Positions 32,645-43,606 are shown, counted from the first letter of the stretch. The stretch is 64,000 nt of DNA from Taishania pollutisoli (GCF_014518315.1 NZ_JACVEL010000006.1:177062-241061), one strand, 5' to 3'. Translations and numbers: made by a program. The notes: generated by a model from the letters alone, not told the origin.

Positions 32645-34228
32645 ATGAAAAGGCTGTTCATCTTATTTACAACTATACTACTTGCATCCTGTCATTCAAA
32701 ATTGGATGAACAAGGACTCATGCAACAAAATCTTTCCACAGAAGAAACATTAAAAGCAATTCTTTCCGAAGAATACAAGGAAACCCTTGGAATCGATGAA
32801 GAAGGAAGAAACTTATTGTACACATTTTATGAGCAACGCCGGTTTAAACCGCTATGGGCGAAAAAGAAATCCATCAACGCAACCGGTGAGGAACTTCTAA
32901 AATTACTGAAACATCCCATCCGGTTTGGAATGTCAGACAAACGGTTTGATTTAAATTGGAGCGACGACCAACCTATTCAGAATGAAGTGGTCATTGTTTG
33001 CGGACTTGCCAGAAGCTACAATGATCTGAAATACGGGATGCTTGATTCCACGATGACACACCTGAAGCCCCTGTCGTATGTTTCACTGAAATCACTGGAT
33101 ACCTTACTGGACTTCAGCAGTAACAATTATGCGGAGAAAATCATTTCATGGGGACCTTCGGACAGCACGTATCAATCGTTAGCACGCGGGTTGTATACAT
33201 TTGTTCAGAACAACCCGATTGGAGAACACATAAAAGAGCTGAGAACCATCAAAGAAGACCCGGCAGCAGCAATCACAGGAACAAAAGAAATTCTGATTTC
33301 CAAAGGATACCTCAACGCGGAAGAAGCAACAGACTCTACTACGTTTGTGACGGCATTAAAAAAATTCCAAACTGATCATGGATGCAATCCGGATGGAGTC
33401 ATCGGAACAAACACCGTCCAAATCCTCACAGAAACAAATCTGCACAAAGCACAACGGATAGCACTTGCGATGGAAAAACAACGGCGAAAACAGGCCTATC
33501 CGAGTCGCTATATTGCCATCAATATCCCGGAATACATGCTCCGCTTACGCAATGAAGATACCTTGTGTATTGAAACACGCATTGTCGTTGGGAAATATGA
33601 AAATCAAACCCCGGAACTTACTTCCGGAATGCACACCATTGTCGTATATCCGTACTGGAATGTCCCCTATTCTATTGCCAGCAAAGAAATTCTACCTGCA
33701 GCACAACGCACCCCGGATTACTTTGCAAAAAATAACATGGTATTGCTCCAAAAAGGAGATACAATCAACCCGCACAAAGTAAAATGGAAAAAAATCAAAG
33801 AAAATGCATTCCCTTACCGGGTAGTGCAACAACCGGGATATAAAAATTCCCTGGGAATCCTCAAATTTGATTTTTACAACAAATACGACGTCTATGTACA
33901 CGACACTCCTTCAAAAGGGCTTTTCCAGACAACGGCACGTGCCTATTCACACGGCTGTATACGAACAGAAAATCCGGTAGATTTGGCAAAGGTAATTCTT
34001 GGTCTGGATGAAAATGTTGTAGTTGCAGACAGCCTCGACTCACTGATTGCCAGAACAGGAATCAATCATCCGGTCAAATTAAAAAAACGAATCCCCGTAT
34101 ATGTGGAATACAATTCGGTAATTGTACAAAATGGTGAGACAAAAATTCTCCGGGACGTTTACCTTCGGGATGATAAATACCTCAACGCAATGTTTCCCGG
34201 CACAGAAGATACAAATCATGCGAACTAA
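32645..34228 (+). CDS. L,D-transpeptidase (YcbB/LdtD-like) lipoprotein
   Basis: A 527-aa enzyme that would form 3-3 cross-links in peptidoglycan from the periplasmic side. It has a lipoprotein signal peptide with lipobox LASC (C16), a central peptidoglycan-binding domain (FQTDHGCNPDGVIGTNTVQIL, about residues 240-262), and a YkuD catalytic domain. The catalytic segment is YSHGCIRTENP with H436 and C438. The N-terminal scaffold domain matches the large YcbB subtype. An unusually high Lys content in the tail is not special. It is followed by a second lipoprotein gene. Confidence 0.92.
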   Translation: MKRLFILFTTILLASCHSKLDEQGLMQQNLSTEETLKAILSEEYKETLGIDEEGRNLLYTFYEQRRFKPLWAKKKSINATGEELLKLLKHPIRFGMSDKRFDLNWSDDQPIQNEVVIVCGLARSYNDLKYGMLDSTMTHLKPLSYVSLKSLDTLLDFSSNNYAEKIISWGPSDSTYQSLARGLYTFVQNNPIGEHIKELRTIKEDPAAAITGTKEILISKGYLNAEEATDSTTFVTALKKFQTDHGCNPDGVIGTNTVQILTETNLHKAQRIALAMEKQRRKQAYPSRYIAINIPEYMLRLRNEDTLCIETRIVVGKYENQTPELTSGMHTIVVYPYWNVPYSIASKEILPAAQRTPDYFAKNNMVLLQKGDTINPHKVKWKKIKENAFPYRVVQQPGYKNSLGILKFDFYNKYDVYVHDTPSKGLFQTTARAYSHGCIRTENPVDLAKVILGLDENVVVADSLDSLIARTGINHPVKLKKRIPVYVEYNSVIVQNGETKILRDVYLRDDKYLNAMFPGTEDTNHAN

Positions 34229-34302
34229 ATATAACGGAACATTTTTGGGTTTACTTCTTGCTGTTTGAAAAGTATTGTTGAATTTTGCTAAAAAAATAAC
34301 GG

Positions 34303-34968
34303 ATGCGAATACTGTACTTTCTTCCGGTCATCTTTTTAATCGCTGCCTGCAATGGCAACAACGAAGAAGTTGCACAATTGGAAGACATCATGCCAACGTC
34401 AAATTACGATAAAACGAAAAAGACGGATACCATACCTGCAAAAGTGGTTTTCACTCCCTCCGTTTCTTCAGCAGAATTGGAAGCAGCGCAAATCAAATGG
34501 GACTCGGTCGTTGTCAACGATACGTTAACCATTCCCGAACGTTTTTCTCCAAAAAAAATGGAGAAATTTACGTATTGGACAGCAGGTAAATCTGTGGAAT
34601 ATTACCGGTGGTCCTTTCCTGATTCTTCCAAAACAATGAAAGCGTTCTTAAACTGGATGAACTGCTACGGTGAACGGTGCTTAATGGTTCAACTTCGCAC
34701 CAATGCCAATATTCAGCGAAATGCGTTTTTGATTCTCCAAAATGACACATCCATCGTTCAGATTCAATCTCCGTCGATCAGGCTTGCTGAACTGAAAAAA
34801 TGGAAAAAACTGTATTTCACGCCTCAACAGCAAACTGCGTCTTCCAAAAAGAAAGCACCCAAAGTCAAATGGAATTATGTGATTACACAACCGCGCGGAG
34901 GAAAAGCCATCTGGAGTCAGTTTAAAGACGAAGAAGAACAGGAATTTGTACAACTTGAAACCAAATAA
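34303..34968 (+). CDS. Lipoprotein of unknown function
   Basis: A 221-aa lipoprotein with lipobox IAAC (C16). The mature part has a charged linker, then a compact region rich in Trp and Tyr (KMEKFTYWTAGKSVEYYRW, and KWKKLYFTPQQQ), which suggests a small beta-rich domain. No family recognised. It starts 74 bases after the L,D-transpeptidase stop and ends 3 bases before the next gene, so it probably shares an operon with that gene. Confidence 0.75.
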   Translation: MRILYFLPVIFLIAACNGNNEEVAQLEDIMPTSNYDKTKKTDTIPAKVVFTPSVSSAELEAAQIKWDSVVVNDTLTIPERFSPKKMEKFTYWTAGKSVEYYRWSFPDSSKTMKAFLNWMNCYGERCLMVQLRTNANIQRNAFLILQNDTSIVQIQSPSIRLAELKKWKKLYFTPQQQTASSKKKAPKVKWNYVITQPRGGKAIWSQFKDEEEQEFVQLETK

Positions 34969-34971
34969 ATT

Positions 34972-35304
34972 ATGAAAATTGTCAATCGTGGATTTTTAAT
35001 CGTTTCCCCAAAGCAACCCTTTTTTGATTGGGCAAACGAATTTGAAGAAGAAATCTTTTTCTCGGAAGAAGACGATGTGGAACCAACCATTTACCTCGTC
35101 GATGAAGATTTCATTGAAACGGAACAAGTAATCCGGGATCAGTTCAAAAAAATCTTTTTGAATGAATTGAACATGATTACCGAAAATACCGAAGACCATC
35201 CGAAAATCAATGAACAGTTGTTTTATGAATGGTTTTCCGTAACTGCAGGGACAACGATTATCGACACACAGTCAGCTGACTTGAAACGATTTGACCTGGA
35301 CTGA
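34972..35304 (+). CDS. Small acidic cytosolic protein of unknown function
   Basis: A 110-aa protein, strongly acidic (long Asp/Glu runs such as FEEEIFFSEEDDVEPT), with no signal peptide or membrane segment. It has an alternating strand-helix pattern and an aromatic QLFYEWFSVTAG segment. No family recognised. It sits immediately after the lipoprotein gene and before a 207-bp promoter region of the macroglobulin gene. Confidence 0.7.
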   Translation: MKIVNRGFLIVSPKQPFFDWANEFEEEIFFSEEDDVEPTIYLVDEDFIETEQVIRDQFKKIFLNELNMITENTEDHPKINEQLFYEWFSVTAGTTIIDTQSADLKRFDLD

Positions 35305-35511
35305 TAACAAAACGGAGCAATCTCTCCGGAGTATTTTTTCACCGAAGTACTGGTACTGTTTGTACCAATCCAATCAGGCAGCATTTACCCGTAACCAACA
35401 AAACCGCATCATTTTTAACAATTTTTTTAAAAAATAGCTGTGCAAGTACTCAACTTTTTTCATCCTGGTTTGTACAGATTGCTATATATTTAATCGAATA
35501 ATTTCATTGGT

Positions 35512-38500
35512 ATGAAACGTCTAATTAGTAAAATCGCCCTTGTGATCTTTTCACTTTCCATACTCTCAGGAGGATGTGATGATCAAAAAGAAACAACTAC
35601 ACCAACAACCGTTAATTCTGAAAGTACTATGAAAACACCTTTTCAGTTTTCCGGCTATGAACAGGACTGGAAAAAAGTAGATTCACTGGAAAACCAGGGG
35701 CTGCCGAAATCCGCGCTGGAAATTGTCAATGTAATTATGGACAGAGCTTCCAAAGAAAAAAACCAGCCGATGCAGATCAAGGCATTGATGTACCAGCTCA
35801 AACTGAATCAAAACCTGGAGGAAGAGGACTTTTCTAAATCGCTTGTCCGTATTGACGAATTGAGAAAAACCAATGAAGAACCACTCAAACAGTTACTCGC
35901 ATCTATAAAAGCTGATTTATTGTGGATGTACCTGGAAAATAACCGGTACAATTTCTACAACAGATCGACAACCCAAAATTTTAACCTGGGGGATGTTTCT
36001 ACGTGGGATTTGAAAACCCTGCTCGATACATCCAATAAATTGTTTATGGAATCGCTTGAGAACAAAGAAAAATTGCAGCAAATTCCATTAAACGAGTATG
36101 CATACATTCTTACAGAAATCAACTCAGACTCCTACCTGACAGCTCCGACACTATATGATTTCCTGGCGCACAGAGCAATTGCTCATTTCCGAAATGAAGA
36201 AACAGGAATTACCCGTCCGGCAAATAAATTCGCCATTAATGACAAGCGTTATTTCGGAACAGATGCTGAATTTTTAAGCATTTCTACACAAACTGACGAT
36301 TCACTTTCACAATACCTTCAGTATGTAAAAACCATGCAGGAACTGGTGCGTTTTCATAGCAAAAACAACCAGGTAACAGCACGGATGCGCAACGAACTGG
36401 ATCGGCTGAATTTTGCGTATAACGCATCCACCATTGATACGAAAACAGAATGGTACAAAGCAGCATTGATTCGTATGCAGAAAGAATACGCTGTGTACCC
36501 GGTTGTAGGAGAAGTCAATGCACAGCTTGCCGAATTGTATATGGATTTGGGAAGTAAGGCAGAAGCAACTCATCCGGATTATCAATTACTGAAAACGGCA
36601 AATGCATTGTGTAAGGAAACAATTGAAAAATACCCGGGAACCTTCGGAGCAAAAAAATGCCAGATCATTTCATCGGGGCTTCAACAAAAATCACTGAGTG
36701 GAGATATTGAACGTTACAACGCTGCCAATCAACCGGTATTGATGAAGGTTTCCTACAAAAACATGGATTCTGTTCACGTATTGATTTATCAACTCAAAGA
36801 AAGTGAAGAATACGCTTACTATTATGAGTTGAAAGAGCGATTAAAAGGACTGAAACAAGTGAGCGCTAAGAAAATCGCATTACCAGCTTCCGATGACTTC
36901 CAACTTCACAGTACGGAAATTGCCTTGGATGCCCTCGGATATGGTGATTACCTGGTATTACTTTCAAGTGATCCAACCATTTTGGAAGATGGAAAAGCGA
37001 TTCACTGGACAGGAGAATTTACCAGTACAGATATGGCTTATTCCTTAAGAGATCAGGGAAGTAAAAACTCAGGCATCCAGGTATACAATCGTACGACAGG
37101 ATCCGCAATTGCACAAGCAACAGTTAATGTCTATGAGACAAAATACAATTACACTACCCGAAAAAATGCAAAGAAATTAATTGCAACCTACAAAACTGAT
37201 GCAACTGGCTGGGCATTGCTCCCGCATGGAAATGACCGGTATGGAAAATCGGTGGAAGTAGTCTACGGAAAAGATAAGTTGTCATCCAATGCAAGTTTGT
37301 ACGATTACGATCATACAGCATCAAGTACAACGGACAATTTATTTACAGACCGCTCTATCTACAGACCGGGACAAATCGTTTATTTCAAAGGTATCCGACT
37401 GACAACAGAGAACAAAAAAAGTAAAATCGTAACAGGATCAAGTGTTGCTGCTGTGCTGAATGATGTCAATTATCAAAAAGTGACAGACCTGAAATTGACA
37501 ACGAACGAGTATGGTTCGTTCTCAGGCAGTTTCCGTTTACCTACAACAGGATTGACCGGACAAATGCATATCAAAACGGACTACGGAACAGTATATTTCT
37601 CTGTTGAAGAATACAAACGTCCTACGTTTAAAGTGGAAATTGCTCAGTCATCGGCAGAATACAAATTGGGAGAAACAATTAAAGTGGAAGGAAATGCACT
37701 TGCTTATGCAGGAAACGCAGTGGATAATGCGACCGTTAAATATGTCGTGAAACGCAGCATCTTCTTGCCATACTGGCGGGCCTATTATTTGAGAATCGCC
37801 CCTGTCAGTTCATCGGAAACCGTAATCAACGAAGGAACTGTAATGACAGATGAAAACGGGAAATTTACTGTGAACTTCCCGGCGGAGAAAGATCCGACAA
37901 ATCATCATTCGGCTTATACCTATACGTATACCATTACAACAGATGTAACGGATATGAACGGAGAAACACGTTCGGCTACGAAATACATTTCTGTCGGAGA
38001 AAGTTCCCTGCAATTGAATGTCAGTGTGCTCGAATCAATGGACAAGTCTTCCAAGGGAAGTATTTCCGTGAACACAACAAATGCAGATGGGAAAACGATT
38101 CCGGCAAAAGGATTGATCGTTATCTCCCGTTTGAAACCGCTGGAAAAAGTAATGGCATCCCGCAGCTGGTCCAAGCCGGATAAACCATCTTTATCAGAAG
38201 CACAATTCAATCAATTGTTCCCGTACATTCAGTACCAATCAATTGAAAAGTACGAACGTGCCGTTGAACAAGAAGTAGAGCGCATCAACTTTGATACGGA
38301 AAAAGCAACAACTGTCCAGTTGAATAATTCAAACTGGAAAACAGGCGATTATAAAATTGAAACAACTACCAAAGATAAAAACGGAGTAGAAGTAAAAGAC
38401 GTACAGTTTATCCAGATAACGGATGTAAATGGAACACAGGCTCCGTTTGAATGTGTTTTTCACGCTTATGCATTAAAAACATCCTATGAACCCGGGGAAA

Positions 38501-41500
38501 CAATTACTGTTCCCGTTTCCAGCTCTCTGAAAAATCAATTGGTACTGATGGAAGTCAATGTGGATGGTACTATTGTTGAACGCAAGCACATTTTGTTGTC
38601 AGGTGATCAGAAAACAATCACATTTAAAGTAGAAGAAAAACACCGGGGAGGATTGGGAATCTTATTATCCGCTGTACGATACGGACGACAGTACATGAAA
38701 GACTTTAGTTTCTCCGTCCCATACACCAACAAAGAGTTACAGGTAAGTTTTGAAACATTCAGAGACAAATTACAGCCCGGACAGCAGGAAGAATGGCGTC
38801 TGAGAATTACCGGACCGAAGAAAGAAAAGGTTGCTGCTGAACTCCTGTTAACCATGTACGACGCTTCACTGGATGCATTTCGCTCACATGGTTATGTATT
38901 CAATCCATTCGGTCAAAACAGCTATGCGAGTTACCGCTCGTTCACCGGTTTTGGAAACAGCTATGGCAGAGGATACCCTTCCTATGAAGATGTCGGTTAT
39001 GCAGGTCATGTTAATCCACCACTGTTGAACTGGTTCGGATACTATACCCCAGGTTACTATACTTATCATTGGGGACGTGGAGAAGGTGCTGGTGTGCTAA
39101 TGGATGAAATGGAAGTAAGGGAAGTTTCGCGCTCTTTAAGTGCTACTCCGGAATCCAAGAATGCTGAAAAATCAGCTGCTCCTGTGCTACAGGAAGAAAG
39201 TGTCATGTCAGCAGGATTTTATGATGGAGAAAATGTACAATTTAAAAAACAAGAAAGTACCGGAGAGCAAAAGCAAGGAACTGAAAACGGAATAGTTCCG
39301 TTGCGCAGCAATTTCAATGAAACAGCATTCTTCTACCCACAGTTGAAAACAGATGTAAACGGAGATATTCTGGTAACATTTACCGCTCCGGAGTCACTGA
39401 CAACATGGAAAGTACTGGGACTGGCACACACCAAAGAATTGGAATACGCCTTGGTTCAAAATGAAGTCATCACGCAAAAAGAATTGATGGTACAAACCAA
39501 TGCACCGCGTTTTGTACGCAATGGCGACGAAGTGGTACTGACTGCAAAAGTGAGCAACTTAACAGAACAAGTATTAAACGGAACAGCAAACATCCAATTG
39601 TTTGATGCCTTGAGCATGCAGGAAGTAAGTGCCGATTTCCAACTTTCAAATGCGACTCAATCCTTCTCAGCCGAAGGAAAACAAAGCACAGTTGTTTCCT
39701 GGAAATTAAAAGCTCCGGAAAACATCAGTAGCCTAGTAATTCGGGTAACTGCAAAAGCGGCAAATCATTCAGATGGTGAAGAACTGGTTGTTCCTGTGTT
39801 GACTGACAAAGTGCTCATTACAGAATCCATTCCGTTGACAAATAATGGTATCGGATCGAAGAATTTCACATTTGAAAAACTGGTCAACAGTAAAGAGTCT
39901 TCCACTTTGAAACACCATGCGGTCACCCTGGAATATACGTCCAATCCTGCGTGGTATGTTGTTCAGGCATTGCCCTACATGCTGGAATACCCATATGAGT
40001 GTTCCGAGCAAATCTTTACGCGTTTCTATGCTAACTCCATTGCGAGTAATATTGTCCGTTCTTCTCCGAAAATCAAGGAAGTATTCGACAAATGGAAAAC
40101 CAGCAGTCCGGATGCATTCTTATCCAACCTGGAGAAAAACCAGCAGTTAAAATCCGTAATACTGGAAGAAACACCATGGGTATTGGATGCACAGGATGAA
40201 TCGGAGCGTAAAAAACGTGTTGCGTTGCTGTTCGATTTCAATAAAATGGACAACGAACTGACAAAAAACCTGAATCAACTGAAAGAAGCACAGGTAAGTA
40301 ACGGTGGATTCCCATGGTTTCCGGGAATGCCGGAGAGCCGTTATGTGACACAATACATTGTTAGTGGTATGGGACATTTGAATCAACTGAACATTGTTGC
40401 AGTGAAAGAAGACAAAGATGTGAAAAACATGATTCAAAAAGCAGTAAAATACCTGGATGCACGCATGCTGGAAGATTACAATGAATTGAAAAAGCGAAAA
40501 ATGCTGAACACTGATTACTTTATTTCTCAGTATGAAATTCAGTACCTGTATGCACGTTCCTTCTTTACCGATATAAAACTGTCTTCCAACGAAGAGGAAG
40601 CATTTAAATTCTTCAAGGAAAATGCAGAAAAACACTGGTTAAAAATGAACCTGAACAACCAGACGATGTTTGCTTTAGCGTCTCAACGAAACGGAAATAC
40701 GGAACTGGCAGGAAAAATCATGAATTCTGTTTTGGAGCGTTCCATTACAACGGAAGAAATGGGAATGTACTGGAAAGAAAACGAGCGTGGTTACTATTGG
40801 TACCAGGCACCGATTGAAACTCAATCACTGATTATTGAAGCCTTGTATGCGATTAAAAAAGACCAGAAAGCAATCAACAATGCGAAGATCTGGTTGTTGC
40901 GCAACAAGCAGACAAGTGACTGGAAAACGACAACCGCAACTGCGAATGCATGTTACGCTTTGCTAATCGGCGGCAGCTCATTTACAGAGCAAAGCGGAAA
41001 TGTGAAGATTGAGATCAACGGGAAAGAGATCAAACCGGAAGATTTCGGAGCACAGGTGGAAGCAGGAACAGGTTATTTCCAGGCAACATGGACAGGAAAA
41101 GAAGTTTCTTCCGATCTTGGAAAAATAAAAGTGACACGTCAAACGGAAGGATTCAGTTGGGGAGCAATGTACTGGCAGTATTTTGAATCCATGGACAAAG
41201 TGACAAGTGCGGAAACCAACCTGAAATTGAAAAAACAACTGTTTGTTGTCCGCCAGACGTCTTCAGGAGAAGTTATCATTCCTGTGAAAGACGGAGACAA
41301 ATTGAAACGCGGAGAAAAAGTACGCGTACGCATCGAACTGGCAACAGATCGTAACATGGAATTTGTTCACATGAAAGATTTCCGTGCAGCAGGTTTTGAA
41401 CCGGTAAATGTACTGTCAAGCTACAAGTGGAAAGGTGGTCTGGGATTTTATGAAAACACCCGTGATGTTGCCACACATTTCTTCTTCGATTTCTTACCGA

Positions 41501-41637
41501 AAGGAAACCACGTATTTGAATACGACCTGCGTGTAAGTCACAGCGGAAATTTCTCCAATGGATTTGCAACGATTCAGTGTATGTACGCACCTGAATTTAC
41601 TTCTCACTCTAATGGAGTTCGGGTGACGGTAGAATAA
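35512..41637 (+). CDS. Bacterial alpha-2-macroglobulin family lipoprotein
   Basis: A 2041-aa exported lipoprotein (lipobox SGGC, C22), like the broad-spectrum protease traps of bacterial periplasms and surfaces. It has N-terminal helical repeats (about residues 60-400). The macroglobulin MG domains follow from VLIYQLKESEEYAYYY, with the conserved TDRSIYRPGQIVYFKG block near residue 615 and the TTWKVLGLAH block near residue 1300. The thioester motif is CSEQ (C1497-Q1500) in YPYECSEQ, before a helical toroid domain. A Tyr/Gly-rich insertion (about residues 1120-1195) interrupts an MG domain, where other members have a bait-like or flexible loop. Monocistronic; no pbpC-like partner is adjacent. 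Confidence 0.92.
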   Translation: MKRLISKIALVIFSLSILSGGCDDQKETTTPTTVNSESTMKTPFQFSGYEQDWKKVDSLENQGLPKSALEIVNVIMDRASKEKNQPMQIKALMYQLKLNQNLEEEDFSKSLVRIDELRKTNEEPLKQLLASIKADLLWMYLENNRYNFYNRSTTQNFNLGDVSTWDLKTLLDTSNKLFMESLENKEKLQQIPLNEYAYILTEINSDSYLTAPTLYDFLAHRAIAHFRNEETGITRPANKFAINDKRYFGTDAEFLSISTQTDDSLSQYLQYVKTMQELVRFHSKNNQVTARMRNELDRLNFAYNASTIDTKTEWYKAALIRMQKEYAVYPVVGEVNAQLAELYMDLGSKAEATHPDYQLLKTANALCKETIEKYPGTFGAKKCQIISSGLQQKSLSGDIERYNAANQPVLMKVSYKNMDSVHVLIYQLKESEEYAYYYELKERLKGLKQVSAKKIALPASDDFQLHSTEIALDALGYGDYLVLLSSDPTILEDGKAIHWTGEFTSTDMAYSLRDQGSKNSGIQVYNRTTGSAIAQATVNVYETKYNYTTRKNAKKLIATYKTDATGWALLPHGNDRYGKSVEVVYGKDKLSSNASLYDYDHTASSTTDNLFTDRSIYRPGQIVYFKGIRLTTENKKSKIVTGSSVAAVLNDVNYQKVTDLKLTTNEYGSFSGSFRLPTTGLTGQMHIKTDYGTVYFSVEEYKRPTFKVEIAQSSAEYKLGETIKVEGNALAYAGNAVDNATVKYVVKRSIFLPYWRAYYLRIAPVSSSETVINEGTVMTDENGKFTVNFPAEKDPTNHHSAYTYTYTITTDVTDMNGETRSATKYISVGESSLQLNVSVLESMDKSSKGSISVNTTNADGKTIPAKGLIVISRLKPLEKVMASRSWSKPDKPSLSEAQFNQLFPYIQYQSIEKYERAVEQEVERINFDTEKATTVQLNNSNWKTGDYKIETTTKDKNGVEVKDVQFIQITDVNGTQAPFECVFHAYALKTSYEPGETITVPVSSSLKNQLVLMEVNVDGTIVERKHILLSGDQKTITFKVEEKHRGGLGILLSAVRYGRQYMKDFSFSVPYTNKELQVSFETFRDKLQPGQQEEWRLRITGPKKEKVAAELLLTMYDASLDAFRSHGYVFNPFGQNSYASYRSFTGFGNSYGRGYPSYEDVGYAGHVNPPLLNWFGYYTPGYYTYHWGRGEGAGVLMDEMEVREVSRSLSATPESKNAEKSAAPVLQEESVMSAGFYDGENVQFKKQESTGEQKQGTENGIVPLRSNFNETAFFYPQLKTDVNGDILVTFTAPESLTTWKVLGLAHTKELEYALVQNEVITQKELMVQTNAPRFVRNGDEVVLTAKVSNLTEQVLNGTANIQLFDALSMQEVSADFQLSNATQSFSAEGKQSTVVSWKLKAPENISSLVIRVTAKAANHSDGEELVVPVLTDKVLITESIPLTNNGIGSKNFTFEKLVNSKESSTLKHHAVTLEYTSNPAWYVVQALPYMLEYPYECSEQIFTRFYANSIASNIVRSSPKIKEVFDKWKTSSPDAFLSNLEKNQQLKSVILEETPWVLDAQDESERKKRVALLFDFNKMDNELTKNLNQLKEAQVSNGGFPWFPGMPESRYVTQYIVSGMGHLNQLNIVAVKEDKDVKNMIQKAVKYLDARMLEDYNELKKRKMLNTDYFISQYEIQYLYARSFFTDIKLSSNEEEAFKFFKENAEKHWLKMNLNNQTMFALASQRNGNTELAGKIMNSVLERSITTEEMGMYWKENERGYYWYQAPIETQSLIIEALYAIKKDQKAINNAKIWLLRNKQTSDWKTTTATANACYALLIGGSSFTEQSGNVKIEINGKEIKPEDFGAQVEAGTGYFQATWTGKEVSSDLGKIKVTRQTEGFSWGAMYWQYFESMDKVTSAETNLKLKKQLFVVRQTSSGEVIIPVKDGDKLKRGEKVRVRIELATDRNMEFVHMKDFRAAGFEPVNVLSSYKWKGGLGFYENTRDVATHFFFDFLPKGNHVFEYDLRVSHSGNFSNGFATIQCMYAPEFTSHSNGVRVTVE

Positions 41638-41650
41638 ATTTGAAAATAGA

Positions 41651-41712
41651 ATGATCAATTGTGAATTATTAATTCGTAAAAACACTCCCGTCAATAATTC
41701 ACAATTGATCAT
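41651..41712. repeat. 20-bp inverted repeat, ATGATCAATT family
   Basis: ATGATCAATTGTGAATTATT (41651-41670) is matched exactly by its reverse complement at 41693-41712 around a 22-nt loop. It lies just after the macroglobulin stop. The arms share ATGATCAATT with the larger palindrome at 43517-43587. Confidence 0.85.
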
Positions 41713-41804
41713 AAATAATCCATAATTCTCATTAAATTTGCTTTCTTTTGTCGGATTGTTCTGAAAGTTTCGGGATAACGATTTGATACTATAAATTAAA
41801 GAGA

Positions 41805-42800
41805 ATGTCTGAAAGAAAACGAATTTTAATCACCGGAGCAGCCGGTTTTTTAGGTTCTCATTTATGCGACCGTTTTATCAAAGAAGGATATCACGTCATT
41901 GCAATGGATAACCTGATCACCGGGAGATTGAAAAACATTGAGCACCTGTTTCACCTGGAAAATTTTGAATTTTACAACCACGATGTTTCCAAATTCATTC
42001 ACGTTCCGGGAAATCTGGACTACATTCTCCATTTTGCATCACCTGCAAGCCCGATTGATTATTTGAAAATTCCAATTCAAACCTTAAAAGTCGGTTCATT
42101 GGGTATTCACAATTGCCTGGGGCTCGCAAAAGCGAAGAATGCCCGAGTGCTCATTGCATCTACTTCTGAAGTATACGGAGACCCGAATGTGCATCCGCAA
42201 ACGGAAGAATACTGGGGGAATGTCAACCCGGTTGGGCCGCGTGGTGTGTATGACGAAGCAAAACGTTTTCAGGAAGCAATGACAATGGCCTACCATACAT
42301 TTCATGGCGTGGAAACCCGCATTGTTCGTATTTTTAACACGTATGGCCCCCGCATGCGACTGAATGACGGACGTGTATTGCCGGCATTTATCGGACAAGC
42401 GTTGCGCGGAGAAGACCTGACCGTTTTCGGAGATGGTTCTCAGACACGCTCATTTTGTTACGTCGACGATTTGGTAGAAGGCATTTACCGGTTGTTGCAT
42501 TCCGATTATGTATACCCGGTGAATATCGGAAACCCGGATGAAATCACCATTGCGGATTTTGCGGAAGAGATTATCAAATTGACAGGAACCAATCAGAAAG
42601 TTATCTACAAAGACTTACCTGTCGACGATCCTAAACAACGTCGTCCGGACATTACAAAAGCACGTGAAATTCTTGGTTGGGAACCGAAAGTTTCCAGAAG
42701 CGAAGGATTGAAAATAACATATGATTACTTTAAAAGCCTTTCAAAACAAGAGCTGAACGAAGTGGATCACTACAATTTTGATAAGTATATTATTCGTTGA
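41805..42800 (+). CDS. UDP-glucuronate decarboxylase-like NAD-dependent epimerase/dehydratase
   Basis: A 331-aa extended [18 protein letters not shown] is the NAD loop, [11 protein letters not shown] is the hallmark of UDP-glucuronate decarboxylases (UXS), and [12 protein letters not shown] carries the YxxxK pair. The [17 protein letters not shown] and [16 protein letters not shown] blocks are also UXS-like. It would make UDP-xylose, or act on a related UDP-uronic acid, in the cytosol. It leads a rightward cluster with three further nucleotide-sugar genes. Confidence 0.88.
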   Translation: MSERKRILITGAAGFLGSHLCDRFIKEGYHVIAMDNLITGRLKNIEHLFHLENFEFYNHDVSKFIHVPGNLDYILHFASPASPIDYLKIPIQTLKVGSLGIHNCLGLAKAKNARVLIASTSEVYGDPNVHPQTEEYWGNVNPVGPRGVYDEAKRFQEAMTMAYHTFHGVETRIVRIFNTYGPRMRLNDGRVLPAFIGQALRGEDLTVFGDGSQTRSFCYVDDLVEGIYRLLHSDYVYPVNIGNPDEITIADFAEEIIKLTGTNQKVIYKDLPVDDPKQRRPDITKAREILGWEPKVSRSEGLKITYDYFKSLSKQELNEVDHYNFDKYIIR

Positions 42801-42928
42801 AAGATCGAATAAGTAAGCAATAATCCGGATTTATAAATTATTTGAACAGTAAAAAAAATAAAGAGATGAATCAAGTTGGTTGAACAGTAAAATCCAATCT
42901 TACTTTTTTCATTTTTAGCTATAAAAAA

Positions 42929-43498
42929 ATGAACTATTTCGCACACGAAACCGCAATTATTGATGCGGGCTGTACCATCGGAGAAGGAACCAAAATCTGG
43001 CACTTCTCCCACATAATGCCTAATTGTACGATAGGTGAACGTTGCAACATTGGACAAAATGTGGTGGTTTCACCGGGAGTAATTTTGGGGAATAATGTCA
43101 AAATTCAAAACAACGTTTCCATCTACACAGGTGTTATCTGCGAAGACGATGTATTCCTCGGACCTTCTATGGTTTTCACGAATGTAATCAATCCCAGAAG
43201 TGCTGTTAACCGGAAAGATCAGTATGCAAAGACGACTGTAAAAAAAGGAGCAAGTATTGGTGCCAACGCAACCATTGTTTGCGGTCACGACATCGGCCGG
43301 TATGCATTTATCGGAGCAGGGGCCGTTGTAACAAAGAATGTTCCTGATTTTGCATTAGTTGTGGGAAATCCTGCTCGTCAGATCGGATGGATGAGTGAAT
43401 TCGGGCATCGGCTGGAGTTTGACACAAACGGAAAGGCAGTTTGCCAGGAAAGCAATGAAGTATACGAATTGCAAGAAGGTGTAGTGAAGAAATTATGA
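42929..43498 (+). CDS. UDP-2-acetamido-3-amino-2,3-dideoxy-glucuronate N-acetyltransferase-like (WbpD/WlbB-like)
   Basis: A 189-aa left-handed beta-helix acyltransferase with continuous hexapeptide repeats ([75 protein letters not shown]). The order and the [10 protein letters not shown] tail fit WbpD/WlbB. It would acetylate the 3-amino group of a UDP-diaminouronic acid using acetyl-CoA. The following genes encode other steps of that pathway. Confidence 0.88.
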   Translation: MNYFAHETAIIDAGCTIGEGTKIWHFSHIMPNCTIGERCNIGQNVVVSPGVILGNNVKIQNNVSIYTGVICEDDVFLGPSMVFTNVINPRSAVNRKDQYAKTTVKKGASIGANATIVCGHDIGRYAFIGAGAVVTKNVPDFALVVGNPARQIGWMSEFGHRLEFDTNGKAVCQESNEVYELQEGVVKKL

Positions 43499-43516
43499 TG
43501 AATGAATTATGAATAG

Positions 43517-43587
43517 TTAATGATCAATTATTCATTATCAAATGATATAACAACATGCACACTTGATAATGAATAATTGATCATTAA
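43517..43587. repeat. 25-bp inverted repeat, ATGATCAATT family
   Basis: The arms at 43517-43541 and 43563-43587 are perfect reverse complements around a 21-nt loop. It lies between the acyltransferase and oxidoreductase genes and would fold in the mRNA of the operon. It shares ATGATCAATT with the 41651-41712 element. Confidence 0.85.
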
Positions 43588-43606
43588 AGAATTGATACTT
43601 AAAAAA

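Noticed and set aside
42842..42892. Direct repeat TTGAACAGTAAAA, two copies 38 bases apart, before the WbpD-like gene
   Set aside because: Only two AT-rich copies with no symmetry; it could be chance and no regulator is suggested.
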